A stretch of 64,000 nt of DNA, from assembly GCA_947601655.1 (NCBI GenBank), contig CANQGG010000003.1, positions 1 through 64,000 on the forward strand. Direction: 5' to 3'. This document shows, piece by piece, positions 63,462 to 64,000 of the stretch. Source of the stretch: an uncultured Akkermansia sp. (lineage in GTDB: Bacteria > Verrucomicrobiota > Verrucomicrobiia > Verrucomicrobiales > Akkermansiaceae). Each line of letters starts with the position of its first letter. Positions within the stretch are counted from its first letter, which is position 1. Below the pieces are notes generated by a model. That model searched no databases. It worked only from the letters and a program-made list of their open reading frames with translations, and was not told where the DNA came from. Made by a program: the position numbers and the translations under genes.

Positions 63462-64000
63462 TTATGAAGGACCATGGGCATCCTGTTCCTCCTGCGGTTC
63501 CTGTCCGAGCATGCTCCGGCAATATTTGATTTGGCTTTCTATCTCTTCCTGCTGCATGCGGTCAATTTCCGGCACGAGAGGGAGCAATTTCTCCCACACA
63601 TCACAGGCATCCTCCCATTTCTGCGCCTGCATGAGGACAGTCGCCTGCCCGGACAGAGCCTCATGGTACAGTGGATGATCCATTGGTAGAACTTCAACGG
63701 CCTTCGCGTAGAGAGCAGCGCTTTTCATCAGACTCTCCTCGCGTTCATAGCATTGCGCCTGCAACAGGTAAAGAGATCCGAGAATCCCCTTACGATCCGG
63801 AGTATGGCGCAGACGGAGCCGAATGCATTCTTCCACAGCATCTGTCGCCCCTTCCGGATTGCCCAGCGCGAGACAGCTGCGCGCAATACCCTCCAACGGC
63901 GACATGCGCAGCAAAGGATGATCGGGCGGGTTTTGTTCGAGCTGTTTCCTGAACAATGCCAGAGAGTGCTCATAGCGTTGAATCTGGTAAAGAGCCCACG
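63462..64000 (-). CDS. TPR-repeat protein, 5' end outside window
   Basis: The frame is open to the window edge (179 codons seen). The visible part has TPR pairs: WALYQIQRYEHSLALFRKQLE, IARSCLALGNPEGATDAVEEC, LYLLQAQCYEREESLMKSAALYAKA and LSGQATVLMQAQKWEDACDVWEKLLPLV. The tail is acidic (EEQDAHGPS). It is the upstream member of the TPR-TPR-murJ operon. Confidence 0.78.
   Translation of the reverse strand, partial: WALYQIQRYEHSLALFRKQLEQNPPDHPLLRMSPLEGIARSCLALGNPEGATDAVEECIRLRLRHTPDRKGILGSLYLLQAQCYEREESLMKSAALYAKAVEVLPMDHPLYHEALSGQATVLMQAQKWEDACDVWEKLLPLVPEIDRMQQEEIESQIKYCRSMLGQEPQEEQDAHGPS

Overview
The window looks like the chromosome of a host-associated, Gram-negative Verrucomicrobiota bacterium, most plausibly Akkermansia-like. 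This rests on several observations: a long passenger autotransporter; the long (plant/Chlamydia-type) form of IspG; a GH109-type enzyme, a sulfatase and a sialate O-acetylesterase suited to mucin glycans; very weak Shine-Dalgarno use; and moderately high GC. The phylum call is an inference, because no rRNA is present. There is one tRNA (Leu, UAA), no CRISPR array, no recognisable transposase and no prophage.

Layout. 1-4098: 3'-truncated autotransporter (-). 4479-8669: M23 peptidase, OmpA-domain protein, UvrD-like helicase (+). 8707-10107: Mpl ligase (-). 10224-15604: cyclophilin, ABC-F ATPase, MATE transporter, malic enzyme (+). 15798-16847: three small AT-richer membrane-protein genes (-). 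17175-18632: cytoplasmic alpha-amylase (+). 18837-22566: IspG, an RpiB-GlyA fusion and tRNA-Leu (-). 22832-24955: ParC-like topoisomerase subunit (+). 25308-28622: a fused NAD+-dependent DNA ligase and PfkB kinase (+). 28579-29864: a membrane protein and two small lipoproteins (-). 30124-33658: divergent GH109-type protein and sulfatase. 33721-36712: mnmE, then tsf and rpsB (-). 37099-39952: YbjN-like protein, FabI, sialate O-acetylesterase (+). 40091-46136: grpE, dnaJ, rsmE, an OppF-like ATPase and an SNF2 helicase (+). 46225-46650: lysozyme-like protein. 46701-48218: diverged MenD-like protein (-). 48315-50542: two near-identical repeat elements flanking a phosphoesterase remnant and a secreted protein. 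50802-57794: two tandem paralogous ankyrin proteins. 58171-59892: MalQ (+). 59901-64000: MurJ and two TPR proteins (-).

Four things stand out. (1) The two giant ankyrin genes share one 5' design: promoter, exactly 25 nt, ATG, six or seven codons, a run of nine C, then a signal peptide. At the observed tract length both are out of frame, which is what a phase-variable pair looks like. (2) A family of mosaic intergenic elements ends in GGGCAAACGCATTGGG-type inverted repeats and is stitched from blocks of a TGTACCATGGACCATG motif. One copy abuts the stump of a metallophosphoesterase gene. (3) Many genes have sigma70-like promoters whose -10 box lies only 6-11 nt before the ATG, predicting leaderless or nearly leaderless mRNAs. 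(4) Two enzyme fusions, RpiB-GlyA and LigA-PfkB, join unrelated activities.

Functional themes are envelope building (M23, OmpA, Mpl, MurJ, lysozyme-like), DNA maintenance (UvrD, ParC, LigA, SNF2), protein quality control (GrpE, DnaJ, cyclophilin), alpha-glucan metabolism (amylase, MalQ) and host-glycan degradation (GH109-type, sulfatase, sialate esterase).
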